Shown here piece after piece: positions 16,598 through 23,947 of a stretch of DNA of 64,000 nucleotides (positions are counted from its first letter, which is position 1; each line of letters opens with the position of its first letter). Origin of the DNA: Actinomadura rifamycini DSM 43936 (GTDB lineage Bacteria; Actinomycetota; Actinomycetes; Streptosporangiales; Streptosporangiaceae); contig NZ_AULB01000023.1 in the NCBI RefSeq assembly GCF_000425065.1, positions 1-64,000 of the forward strand, given 5' to 3'. Below the pieces are notes generated by a model. It saw only the letters and a program-made list of their open reading frames with translations, ran no database searches and was not told where the DNA came from. The position numbers and the translations under genes are program-made.

Positions 16598-18358
16598 TCA
16601 GGACTTGCGGACGTCCGGGTCGGGCCGGTCCGCGGTGTACTCCTCCTCGGGGAACGCCTTCTTGGTGATGCCGCCCTCGGTGTCGTCCCCGTTGCCGGAC
16701 GGGCGGAGCGCCAGCTCGAAGTCGCCCTGGTGCTCCCGGACGCCCGTGACGACCGCGTCCTCCAGCACCTCGACGCCCTTGCGCTGGCGCCGCATCATCG
16801 GGTCGTTCCGCAGGTCCTTCGCGAGGGCGGCGCACAGGACGATCAGCACGATCGTGAACGGCAGCGACCCGATGAACGTGATGTTCTGGATGCCGTTCAG
16901 CGCCTCGTCACCGCCGATCACCAGCATGATCGCCGCGACGGCGCCGGTCACCGCGCCCCAGAAGATCACGATCCAGCGGGCGGGGTGCACCGAGCCCCGC
17001 TGCGACAGCGTCCCCATGACGATGGACGACACGTCCGCGCCGGAGACGAAGAAGATCGCCACCAGGATCATCACCACGACGGCGGTGATGCCGGACCACG
17101 GCAGGTCGCCCAGCACGTTGAACGTGATCGCCTCCGGCGAGCCGTCGCCGTACGGGTCGTTGCCGTTCTGCTGGTCGCGGATCGCGGCCCCGCCGAACAC
17201 GGAGAACCAGAGGAGGCTGACCACGCTCGGGACGACGATGACCCCGGCGACGAACTGCCGGATCGTCCGGCCGCGGCTGATGCGGGCCAGGAACATCCCG
17301 ACGAACGGCGCCCACGAGATCCACCACGCCCAGTAGAAGATCGTCCAGTTGGAGAGGAAGTCCTCCATGTCGTCCCCGCCGGTGGCGCCCGACCGCGACG
17401 CCATCTGCCCGAAGTCCTGGATGTACACGCCGACGGACGTGGGGATCATCTGGAGCATGAAGACGGTCGGGCCGACGACGAAGATGAACAGCGCCAGGAC
17501 GATGGCCAGCACCATGTTGATGTTGGACAGCCACTGGACGCCCCGGGCGACGCCCGACACCGCCGACAGGATGAAGCAGATCGTCAGCACGACGATGATG
17601 AGCACGAGCACGGACGTGCCGAGCGTCTCGATCCAGCCCGCCTCCTGCATGCCGGTGCGGATCTGCAGCGCGCCGATGCCCAGCGAGGCCGCGGAGCCGA
17701 ACAGCGTCGCGAACAGCGCGAGGATGTCGATGATCTTGCCCGCCGGCCCCTCGCCGCGCCCCCTCGGGAACAGCGGCGCGAACGCCGAGCTGATCAGCTG
17801 CCTGCGCCCCCGCCGGTAGTGGCCGTACCCGATCGCGAGCCCCAGCACCGCGTAGATCGACCACGGGTGCAGCGTCCAGTGGAACAGGGTGGTCGCCATG
17901 GACGTCTCGACCGCCGCCTCGCTCTGCGGCGGGTCGGTGCGCGGCGGCGGGTTGACGAAGTGCTCCAGCGGCTCGGCCATGCCGAAGAACATCAGGCCGA
18001 TCCCCATGCCCGCGCTGAACATCATCGCGATCCAGGAGACGGTGCGGAACTCCGGTTCGTCGCCCTCCTTGCCGAGCGGGATCCGGCCGTACTTGCTGAC
18101 CGCGAGCCAGAGGGAGAACACCACGAACCCGGTGGCCGCGAGCACGAACATCCAGCCGACGTTCGTCAGCAGCCAGTCGAGCGTGCTCTGCGCGACCGAG
18201 CTGAGGTTGTCGGTCCAGAACGACCCCCAGACGATCAGCGCGAGGGCCAGCACCGCACTGATCCCGTAGACGATCCAGTCGGTGCGCGGGCGCCCCCTGG
18301 AGCCCGGCGGCGCGCCGTGGCCCGGCTCTCGGTCGGTCCCGTGATCGGTGATCCCCAT
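16598..18358 (-). CDS. BCCT-family betaine/choline/carnitine transporter
   Basis: 586 aa with 12 predicted TM helices. It starts with a hydrophilic N-terminus of about 25 residues, then family motifs: MFSAGMGIGLMFFGMAEPLEHF (the Gly-rich GMGIG stretch of TM5), TMFHWTLHPWSIYA-like TTLFHWTLHPWSIYA, and ISWAPFVGMFLARISRGRTIRQFV with the aromatic WAWWISWAPF of TM8. This is a Na+- or H+-coupled uptake system for compatible solutes such as glycine betaine. The acidic C-terminal tail of about 60 residues could sense osmotic stress, as in BetP. Upstream (18375-18390) is a GAGAA-N6-TTCTC repeat followed by GAACG...CGTTC. Confidence 0.95.
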   Translation of the reverse strand: MGITDHGTDREPGHGAPPGSRGRPRTDWIVYGISAVLALALIVWGSFWTDNLSSVAQSTLDWLLTNVGWMFVLAATGFVVFSLWLAVSKYGRIPLGKEGDEPEFRTVSWIAMMFSAGMGIGLMFFGMAEPLEHFVNPPPRTDPPQSEAAVETSMATTLFHWTLHPWSIYAVLGLAIGYGHYRRGRRQLISSAFAPLFPRGRGEGPAGKIIDILALFATLFGSAASLGIGALQIRTGMQEAGWIETLGTSVLVLIIVVLTICFILSAVSGVARGVQWLSNINMVLAIVLALFIFVVGPTVFMLQMIPTSVGVYIQDFGQMASRSGATGGDDMEDFLSNWTIFYWAWWISWAPFVGMFLARISRGRTIRQFVAGVIVVPSVVSLLWFSVFGGAAIRDQQNGNDPYGDGSPEAITFNVLGDLPWSGITAVVVMILVAIFFVSGADVSSIVMGTLSQRGSVHPARWIVIFWGAVTGAVAAIMLVIGGDEALNGIQNITFIGSLPFTIVLIVLCAALAKDLRNDPMMRRQRKGVEVLEDAVVTGVREHQGDFELALRPSGNGDDTEGGITKKAFPEEEYTADRPDPDVRKS

Positions 18359-18427
18359 GACCCAGGCTTTTCCCGAGAATCTACGTTCTCACTTGAACGC
18401 GTTGGTAAAACGTTCCCGGCCGCCGGG

Positions 18428-18940
18428 TCAGCCCGTTCCGGCCGCGCCGCTGCGCCGCTCCAGCAGCACCACGTCGCGCCACCGCCCGTGGTGCCGTCCG
18501 ATCCGCTCTCGCACCCCCACGGTGCGGAAACCCACGCCGCGGTGCAGCCGCAGGCTCGCGGCGTTCTCGGGGAAGACGCCCGCCTGGAGCGTCCAGATCC
18601 CGGCCCGCTCGGCCGCGCCGACGAACGCGTCCAGCAGCACTGTGCCGACGCCGCGCCCGGCCGCGTCCGGCGCCACGTACAGGCTGTGCTCGACGACCCC
18701 CGCGTACACCGGCCGCGCGGACACCCGCGAGCCCGCCGCCCAGCCGAGCACCGCGCCGTCCGCGGCGTCCACGGCGACGAGCCGGGGCTCCTCCAGCTTC
18801 GCCGCGTCGAACTCCGCCCACGAGGGCGCCGCCACCTCGAAGCTCGCCTGCCCGGTGTCGAGCCCCGCCTGGTAGATCTCCAGCACCCGGGCGGCGTCCG
18901 CCCGCCGCATCTCCCGAACCGCGACCCGTCCCGCCTCCAT
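18428..18940 (-). CDS. GNAT-family N-acetyltransferase (phosphinothricin-acetyltransferase-like)
   Basis: 170 aa from ATG 18940; GTG 18958 is an upstream option and neither has a good ribosome site. The acetyl-CoA motif A reads LYVAPDAAGRGVGTVLLDAFV (the R/Q-x-x-G-x-G/A type), followed by IWTLQAGVFPENAASLRLHRGVGF. The FPENxASLxLHxxxGF phrase is typical of the Pat/Bar/YncA group that acetylates phosphinothricin, methionine sulfone or related amino acids. The true substrate is unknown. It is divergent from the kinase/Thg1 fusion gene with a gap of about 50 bp. Confidence 0.85.
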   Translation of the reverse strand: MEAGRVAVREMRRADAARVLEIYQAGLDTGQASFEVAAPSWAEFDAAKLEEPRLVAVDAADGAVLGWAAGSRVSARPVYAGVVEHSLYVAPDAAGRGVGTVLLDAFVGAAERAGIWTLQAGVFPENAASLRLHRGVGFRTVGVRERIGRHHGRWRDVVLLERRSGAAGTG

Positions 18941-18992
18941 GCGGCACGTATACCGCACCGCCGCCCCGGGCGGGACCGGCAGGATGGGGGGC

Positions 18993-19892
18993 GTGGTCGA
19001 GGTCGCGGTGCTGATCGGGTTGCAGGCGTCCGGGAAGACGACGTTCTACCGGGCGCGGCTCGCGGCGACGCACGTCCACGTGAGCAAGGACCTGTTTCCC
19101 AGGGCGCGGCGGAAGCAGGCGCGGCAGATGCGGCTCGTCGCGGCGGCGCTGGAGGCCGGGCGGGACGTCGCCGTCGACAACACGAACCCGTCGCCGGACG
19201 AGTGGGCGCCGCTGATCGGGGCCGCGCGCCGGTTCGGGGCGCGGGCCGTCGGCTACTGGTTCCCGCCGGACGTCGCCCTGTCGATGCGCCGCAACGCGCT
19301 GCGCCCGCCGGAAATCCGAGTGCCGGACGTCGGCGTCTATGCGACGCTCAAGCGGCTGCGCCGCCCGGGGCCCGGGGACGGGTTCGACGAGCTGTGGACG
19401 GTGCGGCCGGACGGGCGCGGGGTCGAGAAGCTGGTGTCGCTGTCGGCGGGCATCGCGTCGGCCGCGTTCACGCAGGCCGCCGGGGAGTACGCCGTGTTCG
19501 ACTCCCGCGTCTGGACGGGGACGGGCCCGGACGACGTCGTCGACTACCTCTCGTGGCGGCAGGCGGACGCGGCGCGGTGCGCGCTCAACGGCTGGTCCTA
19601 CTGGACGCTGCGGAAGGAGGGGCGCAGCCCGCGGCAGGCGTCGCGGGAGCTGTTCCGCGCGTCGGTGTCCGACAAGAACGAGCTGCTGTTCGCCCGCGGG
19701 ATCAACTTCAACGACGTCCCCGCCTGGCAGCGCCGCGGGGTCGGGCTGTGGTGGGAGACGTTCGAGAAGGCCGGGCGCGACCCGGTCGCGGACGTCGCGG
19801 TCACGGCGACGCGGCGGCGGGTGCGCGTCGAGCGCGAACTGCCGATGCGGGACGAGTACCGCGCGTTCGTCCGGGACCTGCTGTCGCGGTGA
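18993..19892 (+). CDS. chimera: polynucleotide-kinase-like P-loop domain fused to Thg1 C-terminal half
   Basis: 299 aa from GTG 18993 (AGGA eight bases upstream); ATG 18984 is an alternative. Residues 1-143 form a nearly complete P-loop kinase: VAVLIGLQASGKTTFYR Walker A, VAVDNTNPSPDEW, and GVYATLKRLRRP near its end, like the AAA kinases related to PNK. From residue 144 (about 19422) the sequence becomes tRNA-His guanylyltransferase-like, without linker: VEKLVSLSAGIAS, YAVFDSRVW, YLSWRQADAARCALNGW, NELLFARGINFNDVPAWQRR. The Thg1 catalytic N-terminal half (DGRxF and SDE metal sites) is missing. It looks like two neighbouring genes joined by an internal deletion. It could be a functional new fusion, a degraded remnant, or an assembly error. 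Confidence 0.75.
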   Translation: MVEVAVLIGLQASGKTTFYRARLAATHVHVSKDLFPRARRKQARQMRLVAAALEAGRDVAVDNTNPSPDEWAPLIGAARRFGARAVGYWFPPDVALSMRRNALRPPEIRVPDVGVYATLKRLRRPGPGDGFDELWTVRPDGRGVEKLVSLSAGIASAAFTQAAGEYAVFDSRVWTGTGPDDVVDYLSWRQADAARCALNGWSYWTLRKEGRSPRQASRELFRASVSDKNELLFARGINFNDVPAWQRRGVGLWWETFEKAGRDPVADVAVTATRRRVRVERELPMRDEYRAFVRDLLSR

Positions 19893-19937
19893 CGCGGGCC
19901 TGGCGGGACCGGCGCGGGTGCTCCAGGATGATCGACC

Positions 19938-21431
19938 ATGGTGTTCGTTCGGCGTGACGTCCGGCTCTCCGCACTCCCCGACGGGCTGCCGGACGAGGTC
20001 GCGGGGCCCGTCCTGGACGCGGTGGAGGCGCTCGCGATCGGCGGCGACGGCCTCCACGCGGGCGGCGGCGTGGTCGCGGCGGCCCGGCTCGTCCAGGGGA
20101 GGCACCTCGCCGCCGGGTCCCGGTACGCGGTCGAGCTCCCGGACGGCGGCGCCGCGGAGATCACCGTCCGCTCGTGGGACCGGGCGCGGCGGATCCGGCT
20201 GGACGGGACGTTCGCGTGGGACGGGCACGAGGTGACGGCGGCCCTGGACGTCGGCCTGACCGCCCGCCGGATCCGGACGGTGCGGCTCACCGGCGGGTAC
20301 CGGGCGACGCGGGGGCGGTTGCGCTCCCTGCGCCGCGCGGACTGGACGGGCGAGGCGCGGCTCGGGGACGGGACGGCGGCGCCGGAGCTCGCGCTCCGCG
20401 TCGCGCACCGGTTCGGCGCCGCGACCGCGCGGGTCGAGCCGAAGGGGGCGCGGCGCGGGGAGTGGCGCGTCCGGGTCGCCGCGGGCGGGCGCGGCCGGGG
20501 CGTCCTGCGCCCGTTCGCCGCGCTGGGCCTGCTCGTCGCCCGGCGGCGGATCCGCGCGGGGTTCGCCGAGGCCGTCGACGGGTTCGCGGACCGGTGGAAC
20601 GCGGCCGTCCCGGGGCTCGCGCAACGCAACCTGGACGCGCCCGTCACGCTGCGGCACACGGTGACCGCGCGGGCGGTGCCCCGGGAGTGGGCCGGGGAGT
20701 TCGTCGCGGGCCTGCGCGCGGCGGTGGAGGGGCTCGACTTCCGGCGCGGCCGCCTGGTGCGCGGCGGCGGCACGACGGACGACGTCCGGCTCGACGGGAA
20801 GCACCTCGCGCGCGGCGCCCGCTACCGGCTGGCCGCCGTCCACCGGCACCCGGCCGAGGCGACCGTGGCCGCGTGGGACGACGACCGGGTCCGCGTCGAG
20901 TTCCGGACGGACGACGGCGCGACGACCGGCGCGTTCGAGGTCCGGACGGCCGGCCGTCCCGGCGCGGTGCACGCGGAGTGGCGCGGCGGGCGGCCGGGCC
21001 CGTGGGCGGCGCTCGACACGGCCACCGGCCGGATCGACGCGGACCTGGACGGCTGGTGGACGTCCGGCGCGCCGATCGTCCGCACGAGCGTCCACGTGCT
21101 CGGGACGGAGACTTTGGCGGTGGCGTGCGCCCCGGCCGGGGACGGGTGGGCGGTGACCTTCACGGAGACGCAGGAGCCGCGGGAGTGGGCGCGCCCGCTG
21201 GTCTCCGTCGTCGCCGCGCTCGCCCCGGCGGAGGACGCGTTCCGCGACCTGGCCGAGGGCGCCGCCGAACGCTGGAACGACGCCCTCGCCCGGGCGGGCG
21301 ACGACCCGCGCGCGGCCGCGGCCGCGCTCGTGGACGCCGTCCTGGCGGGCGGCCTACTTGAGGACCTCCGCCTCGCGCGACCCGCCGGGGTGGACGACCA
21401 GGAGGTGCCGCCGGGCGGGGAGCGGCCATGA
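19938..21431 (+). CDS. hypothetical protein with two similar halves
   Basis: 497 aa, ATG with AGGA nine bases upstream. I do not recognise the family. Two halves look related: each holds beta-rich stretches with alternating Arg and hydrophobic residues (for example IRLDGTFAWDGHEVTAALDV) and ends with a helix in which Trp-Asn follows an FA/FR-rich segment (FADRWNAAVPGLAQRN near 220; AAERWNDALARAGDDP near 455). A tandem START/SRPBCC-like fold is one possibility. There is no signal peptide or TM segment. It lies 45 bp downstream of the kinase/Thg1 chimera and reads the same way, so the two may share a transcript. Confidence 0.6.
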   Translation: MVFVRRDVRLSALPDGLPDEVAGPVLDAVEALAIGGDGLHAGGGVVAAARLVQGRHLAAGSRYAVELPDGGAAEITVRSWDRARRIRLDGTFAWDGHEVTAALDVGLTARRIRTVRLTGGYRATRGRLRSLRRADWTGEARLGDGTAAPELALRVAHRFGAATARVEPKGARRGEWRVRVAAGGRGRGVLRPFAALGLLVARRRIRAGFAEAVDGFADRWNAAVPGLAQRNLDAPVTLRHTVTARAVPREWAGEFVAGLRAAVEGLDFRRGRLVRGGGTTDDVRLDGKHLARGARYRLAAVHRHPAEATVAAWDDDRVRVEFRTDDGATTGAFEVRTAGRPGAVHAEWRGGRPGPWAALDTATGRIDADLDGWWTSGAPIVRTSVHVLGTETLAVACAPAGDGWAVTFTETQEPREWARPLVSVVAALAPAEDAFRDLAEGAAERWNDALARAGDDPRAAAAALVDAVLAGGLLEDLRLARPAGVDDQEVPPGGERP

Positions 21432-21483
21432 GTCGGGCTCGCCGCGTAGAGGACACCTACGACATGTCGTTCAGGGGGGCGGA

Positions 21484-22062
21484 GTGGCGCTCGGCATCGA
21501 GTTCGCGAACGTGGTCGGGCGGGTCGCGGAATGCGACCGCGCCGTTCCCGGCGGGCTGGACGGGTTCGCGGAGGCCCGGCACAACTACACCGAGGACGCG
21601 CACCTGTTCCGCGTCGGGTTCATGAGCACCGGGGAGGCTCGCGCCCTCGCCGCCGGGCTGCCCGGCGGCGCCGCCGCCGTCGTGGCGTCCGACGGCCCGC
21701 TGCCCGGCTGGCTGCGGCGCGGCGAGGTCGGCGGGTCGCGGGCGGTCTGGCTCGCCGGGCACGCGCCGGGGCCCGTCGTCCCGCCCCTGCAGGGCGTCCT
21801 CCTGCAAGGGCCGCCGGGCCTGCGGGACGCGCTCGCCCGGGACGGCGCCGCGACCGTCCGGCGGCGGGCGTCCGGCGGTGACGGGGAGTACGAGGTCGTC
21901 CGGGGCGGCGGGCTCGTGGACCTCGACGTCATCGGCGTCCCGGGCGGCGCGTGCGTCTACCGGGCGGCGCGGCGGCGGGAGCGGAACCGCCGCTGCGGGC
22001 CCGACATCGCGCTGCTGCGGTGGCTCGACGCGGCCCTGCGGGACGCGGGCGCCCGCGGGTGA
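21484..22062 (+). CDS. hypothetical protein
   Basis: 192 aa from GTG 21484, which follows a G-rich purine run (GGGGGGCGGA). No family recognised. Visible features are an N-terminal GIEFANVVGRVAECDRAVP segment, a central Gly/Pro-rich part with PGPVVPPLQGVLLQGPPG, and a basic C-terminal helix RRRERNRRCGPD followed by an amphipathic end. There is no signal peptide. It is the last gene of the plus-strand run that begins with the kinase/Thg1 chimera, 52 bp after the previous stop, and converges on the XRE gene. Confidence 0.6.
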   Translation: MALGIEFANVVGRVAECDRAVPGGLDGFAEARHNYTEDAHLFRVGFMSTGEARALAAGLPGGAAAVVASDGPLPGWLRRGEVGGSRAVWLAGHAPGPVVPPLQGVLLQGPPGLRDALARDGAATVRRRASGGDGEYEVVRGGGLVDLDVIGVPGGACVYRAARRRERNRRCGPDIALLRWLDAALRDAGARG

Positions 22063-22077
22063 GGACGGGGCGGCGGC

Positions 22078-22380
22078 TTACGAGGCCAGCCGCGCGCCCG
22101 GGCCGGGGCCCGAGCCCGCGAGTCCGGCGTCGCCGTCGGAGCGGTTGATCTCCGCCCACACCGCGTCGAGGGAGAGGCCGAGGACGGCGGCGACGGCGGC
22201 GATGGTCGGGAAGGCGGGGGTGGCCACGCGGCCGGACTCGATCTTCCGGAGGGTCTCCGGCGAGACGCCCGCGTCCAGCGCGGTGCGGAGCATCGACCTC
22301 TCCCCCCGGGCGCGCCGCAGGAGGGCGCCGAGGCGCTGCCCGCGTTCGATCTCTTCGGAAGTGAGCGGCAACCTGACCAT
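22078..22380 (-). CDS. XRE-family helix-turn-helix regulator
   Basis: 100 aa, ATG 22380. The HTH_3 domain spans about residues 12-72: GQRLGALLRRARGERS, then TALDAGVSPETLRKIESGRV (helices 2-3) and PAFPTIAAVAAVLGLSLDAVW. The C-terminal 25 residues are Gly/Ser-rich. It is divergent from the methionine aminopeptidase gene, and direct repeats in the 67-bp gap are the likely operator. XRE/Map pairs of this kind occur in other actinomycetes as I remember them; the regulator probably controls itself and the peptidase. Confidence 0.85.
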   Translation of the reverse strand: MVRLPLTSEEIERGQRLGALLRRARGERSMLRTALDAGVSPETLRKIESGRVATPAFPTIAAVAAVLGLSLDAVWAEINRSDGDAGLAGSGPGPGARLAS

Positions 22381-22396
22381 GCCGCCGATTCTAGTA

Positions 22397-22421
22397 CCGG
22401 GATAGTATGGCCGGGATAGTT
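22397..22421. promoter_or_regulatory. direct repeat CCGGGATAGT, XRE/map operator candidate
   Basis: CCGGGATAGT(A/T) occurs twice in tandem, at 22397-22407 and 22411-22421, 14 bp apart start to start. It lies in the 67-bp gap between the XRE gene and the divergent map gene. The AT-containing ends resemble overlapping -10 elements (GATAGTAT), so binding would block both promoters. Confidence 0.55.
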
Positions 22422-22447
22422 ATTGGCAAAGCCGAGGAAGGCGCCGG

Positions 22448-23224
22448 ATGATCGAGATCCTGACCCCCACCGAACTGCCGCGCGCGCGGGCCGCGGGCGC
22501 GCTCGTCGCCGACATCCTGCAGGCGATGCGGAGCCGCAGCGAGGTCGGCACGAACCTCCTGGACATCGACCGGTGGACCCGGGAAATGATCGTCGAGGCC
22601 GGGGCGGAGTCCTGCTACGTCGACTACGAGCCGTCCTTCGGGCGCGGGCCGTTCGGCCACTACATCTGCACGTCGGTGAACGACGCCGTGCTGCACGGGA
22701 AGCCGCACGACTACGAGCTCGCCGACGGCGACCTGCTGTCGCTCGACCTGGCGGTGTCCCTGGACGGCGTCGTCGCGGACTCCGCCGTCAGCTTCATCGT
22801 GGGCGGCGCGCGGTCCGCGGAGAGCACCGCGATGATCGGCGCGACGGAACGCGCGCTGAGCGCGGGGATCGCCGCGGCCGGGCCGGGCGCCCGCATCGGC
22901 GACATCTCCCACGCCATCGGCTCGGTCCTCGCCGAGGCGGGCTACCCGATCTGCACCGAGTTCGGCGGGCACGGCGTCGGCTCGACCATGCACCAGGACC
23001 CGCACGTCCCGAACCAGGGGCGGCCCGGCCGCGGCTACAAGCTGCGCCCCGGCCTGCTGCTGGCCCTGGAGCCGTGGATCATGGCGGACACCGCCGAGCT
23101 CGTCACCGACGCCGACGGCTGGACGCTGCGGAGCGCGACGGGCTGCCGGACGGCGCACAGCGAGCACACGATCGCCATCACCGAGGACGGCGCCGAGATC
23201 CTCACCGTGCCGACGCGGCGCTGA
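22448..23224 (+). CDS. map: type I methionine aminopeptidase
   Basis: 258 aa, ATG 22448 after GAGGAAGG. Removes N-terminal Met from nascent proteins. The pita-bread fold ligands are visible in order: catalytic His in FGHYICTSVN, Asp in LLSLDLAVSLDG and VVADSAVSF, His in FGGHGVGSTMHQDP, Glu in LLALEPWIM and Glu in TAHSEHTIAI. The usual SVNDEVVHGIP reads SVNDAVLHGKP here, a divergent variant. There is no N-terminal zinc-finger extension. It sits apart from ribosomal genes and next to its own XRE regulator, so it is probably an accessory copy used under special conditions, possibly tied to antibiotic or stress response. Confidence 0.92.
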   Translation: MIEILTPTELPRARAAGALVADILQAMRSRSEVGTNLLDIDRWTREMIVEAGAESCYVDYEPSFGRGPFGHYICTSVNDAVLHGKPHDYELADGDLLSLDLAVSLDGVVADSAVSFIVGGARSAESTAMIGATERALSAGIAAAGPGARIGDISHAIGSVLAEAGYPICTEFGGHGVGSTMHQDPHVPNQGRPGRGYKLRPGLLLALEPWIMADTAELVTDADGWTLRSATGCRTAHSEHTIAITEDGAEILTVPTRR

Positions 23225-23230
23225 CGGCGG

Positions 23231-23848
23231 TCAGCCCGCGGGGGCCGCGTACAGGGCGGCGATGGAGCGTTCGACGCCGGCGCGCGCCGCGTCCGGGGCG
23301 GTGATGCCGATCAGGACGTAGTACGCGAGGCCCTCGGCGTGCGCGACCAGGCCGACGGCGGCGGCGTCGGGGTCGGTCCCGGCGGGCAGGGCGGCCGGGT
23401 CGCGGCGCAGCAGGTCGGCGACCCGCCCGTGGAACCGGGCGTACTCGTCGCGCATCCGGGCGGCGATGGCCTCGTCGGCGAGGGCCAGCGCGGTGAACGA
23501 CTGGCGGACGCGCAGGTGCGCGCGGGTCTCGGCGTCGTGGGCGATCAGTTCGGTGAGGACGACCGTGAGGACGTCCCGGGGCGCGGCGTCGGCGAGTTCC
23601 CGGCCGACCTTCGCGCGGATGCGGGCGGCGCTCAGCGCGTTGCCGCGGTCGAACGCCGCCTCGATCAGCCGCTGCTTGGCGGGGAAGTAGTGCTGGACGC
23701 GTCCGGGCGAGACGCCCGCGCGCGCCGCGACCTCGGTCAGCGAGACCGCCGCCAGGCCCCGCTCGGCGACGATCGCGAGGACCGCGTCCGCGATCTCGTT
23801 CCGCCGCTCCTCGTGCCGGGCCCCGGGCCCGCGCGTCCGCCGCTCCAT
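23231..23848 (-). CDS. TetR-family repressor of the adjacent MFS exporter
   Basis: 205 aa from ATG 23848 (GAAAGAG upstream). N-terminal TetR HTH: EIADAVLAIVAERGLAAVSL then TEVAARAGVSPGRVQHYFPAKQRLIEAAF. The C-terminal ligand domain of about 140 residues is variable. It is divergent from the DHA2 MFS gene with a 99-bp gap that contains two copies of a 16-bp near-palindrome. This layout is typical of a drug-inducible efflux pump and its repressor. Confidence 0.9.
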   Translation of the reverse strand: MERRTRGPGARHEERRNEIADAVLAIVAERGLAAVSLTEVAARAGVSPGRVQHYFPAKQRLIEAAFDRGNALSAARIRAKVGRELADAAPRDVLTVVLTELIAHDAETRAHLRVRQSFTALALADEAIAARMRDEYARFHGRVADLLRRDPAALPAGTDPDAAAVGLVAHAEGLAYYVLIGITAPDAARAGVERSIAALYAAPAG

Positions 23849-23858
23849 GCACTCTTTC

Positions 23859-23933
23859 CAATGTGACCGCATCGGATTGACCGCTCCCAGTGTAGCCGCC
23901 TAGCCTGCGAGGCAAAGCGATGCGATCACATCG
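23859..23933. promoter_or_regulatory. paired TetR operator candidates
   Basis: CAATGTGACCGCATCG (23859-23874) and CGATGCGATCACATCG (23918-23933) are inverted copies of one site, and each is itself nearly palindromic (consensus CRATGYGRYCRCATYG). One lies next to the TetR start, the other just before the MFS start, so a single repressor could shut both promoters. Confidence 0.75.
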
Positions 23934-23947
23934 ATCCGGGGGTGCCG

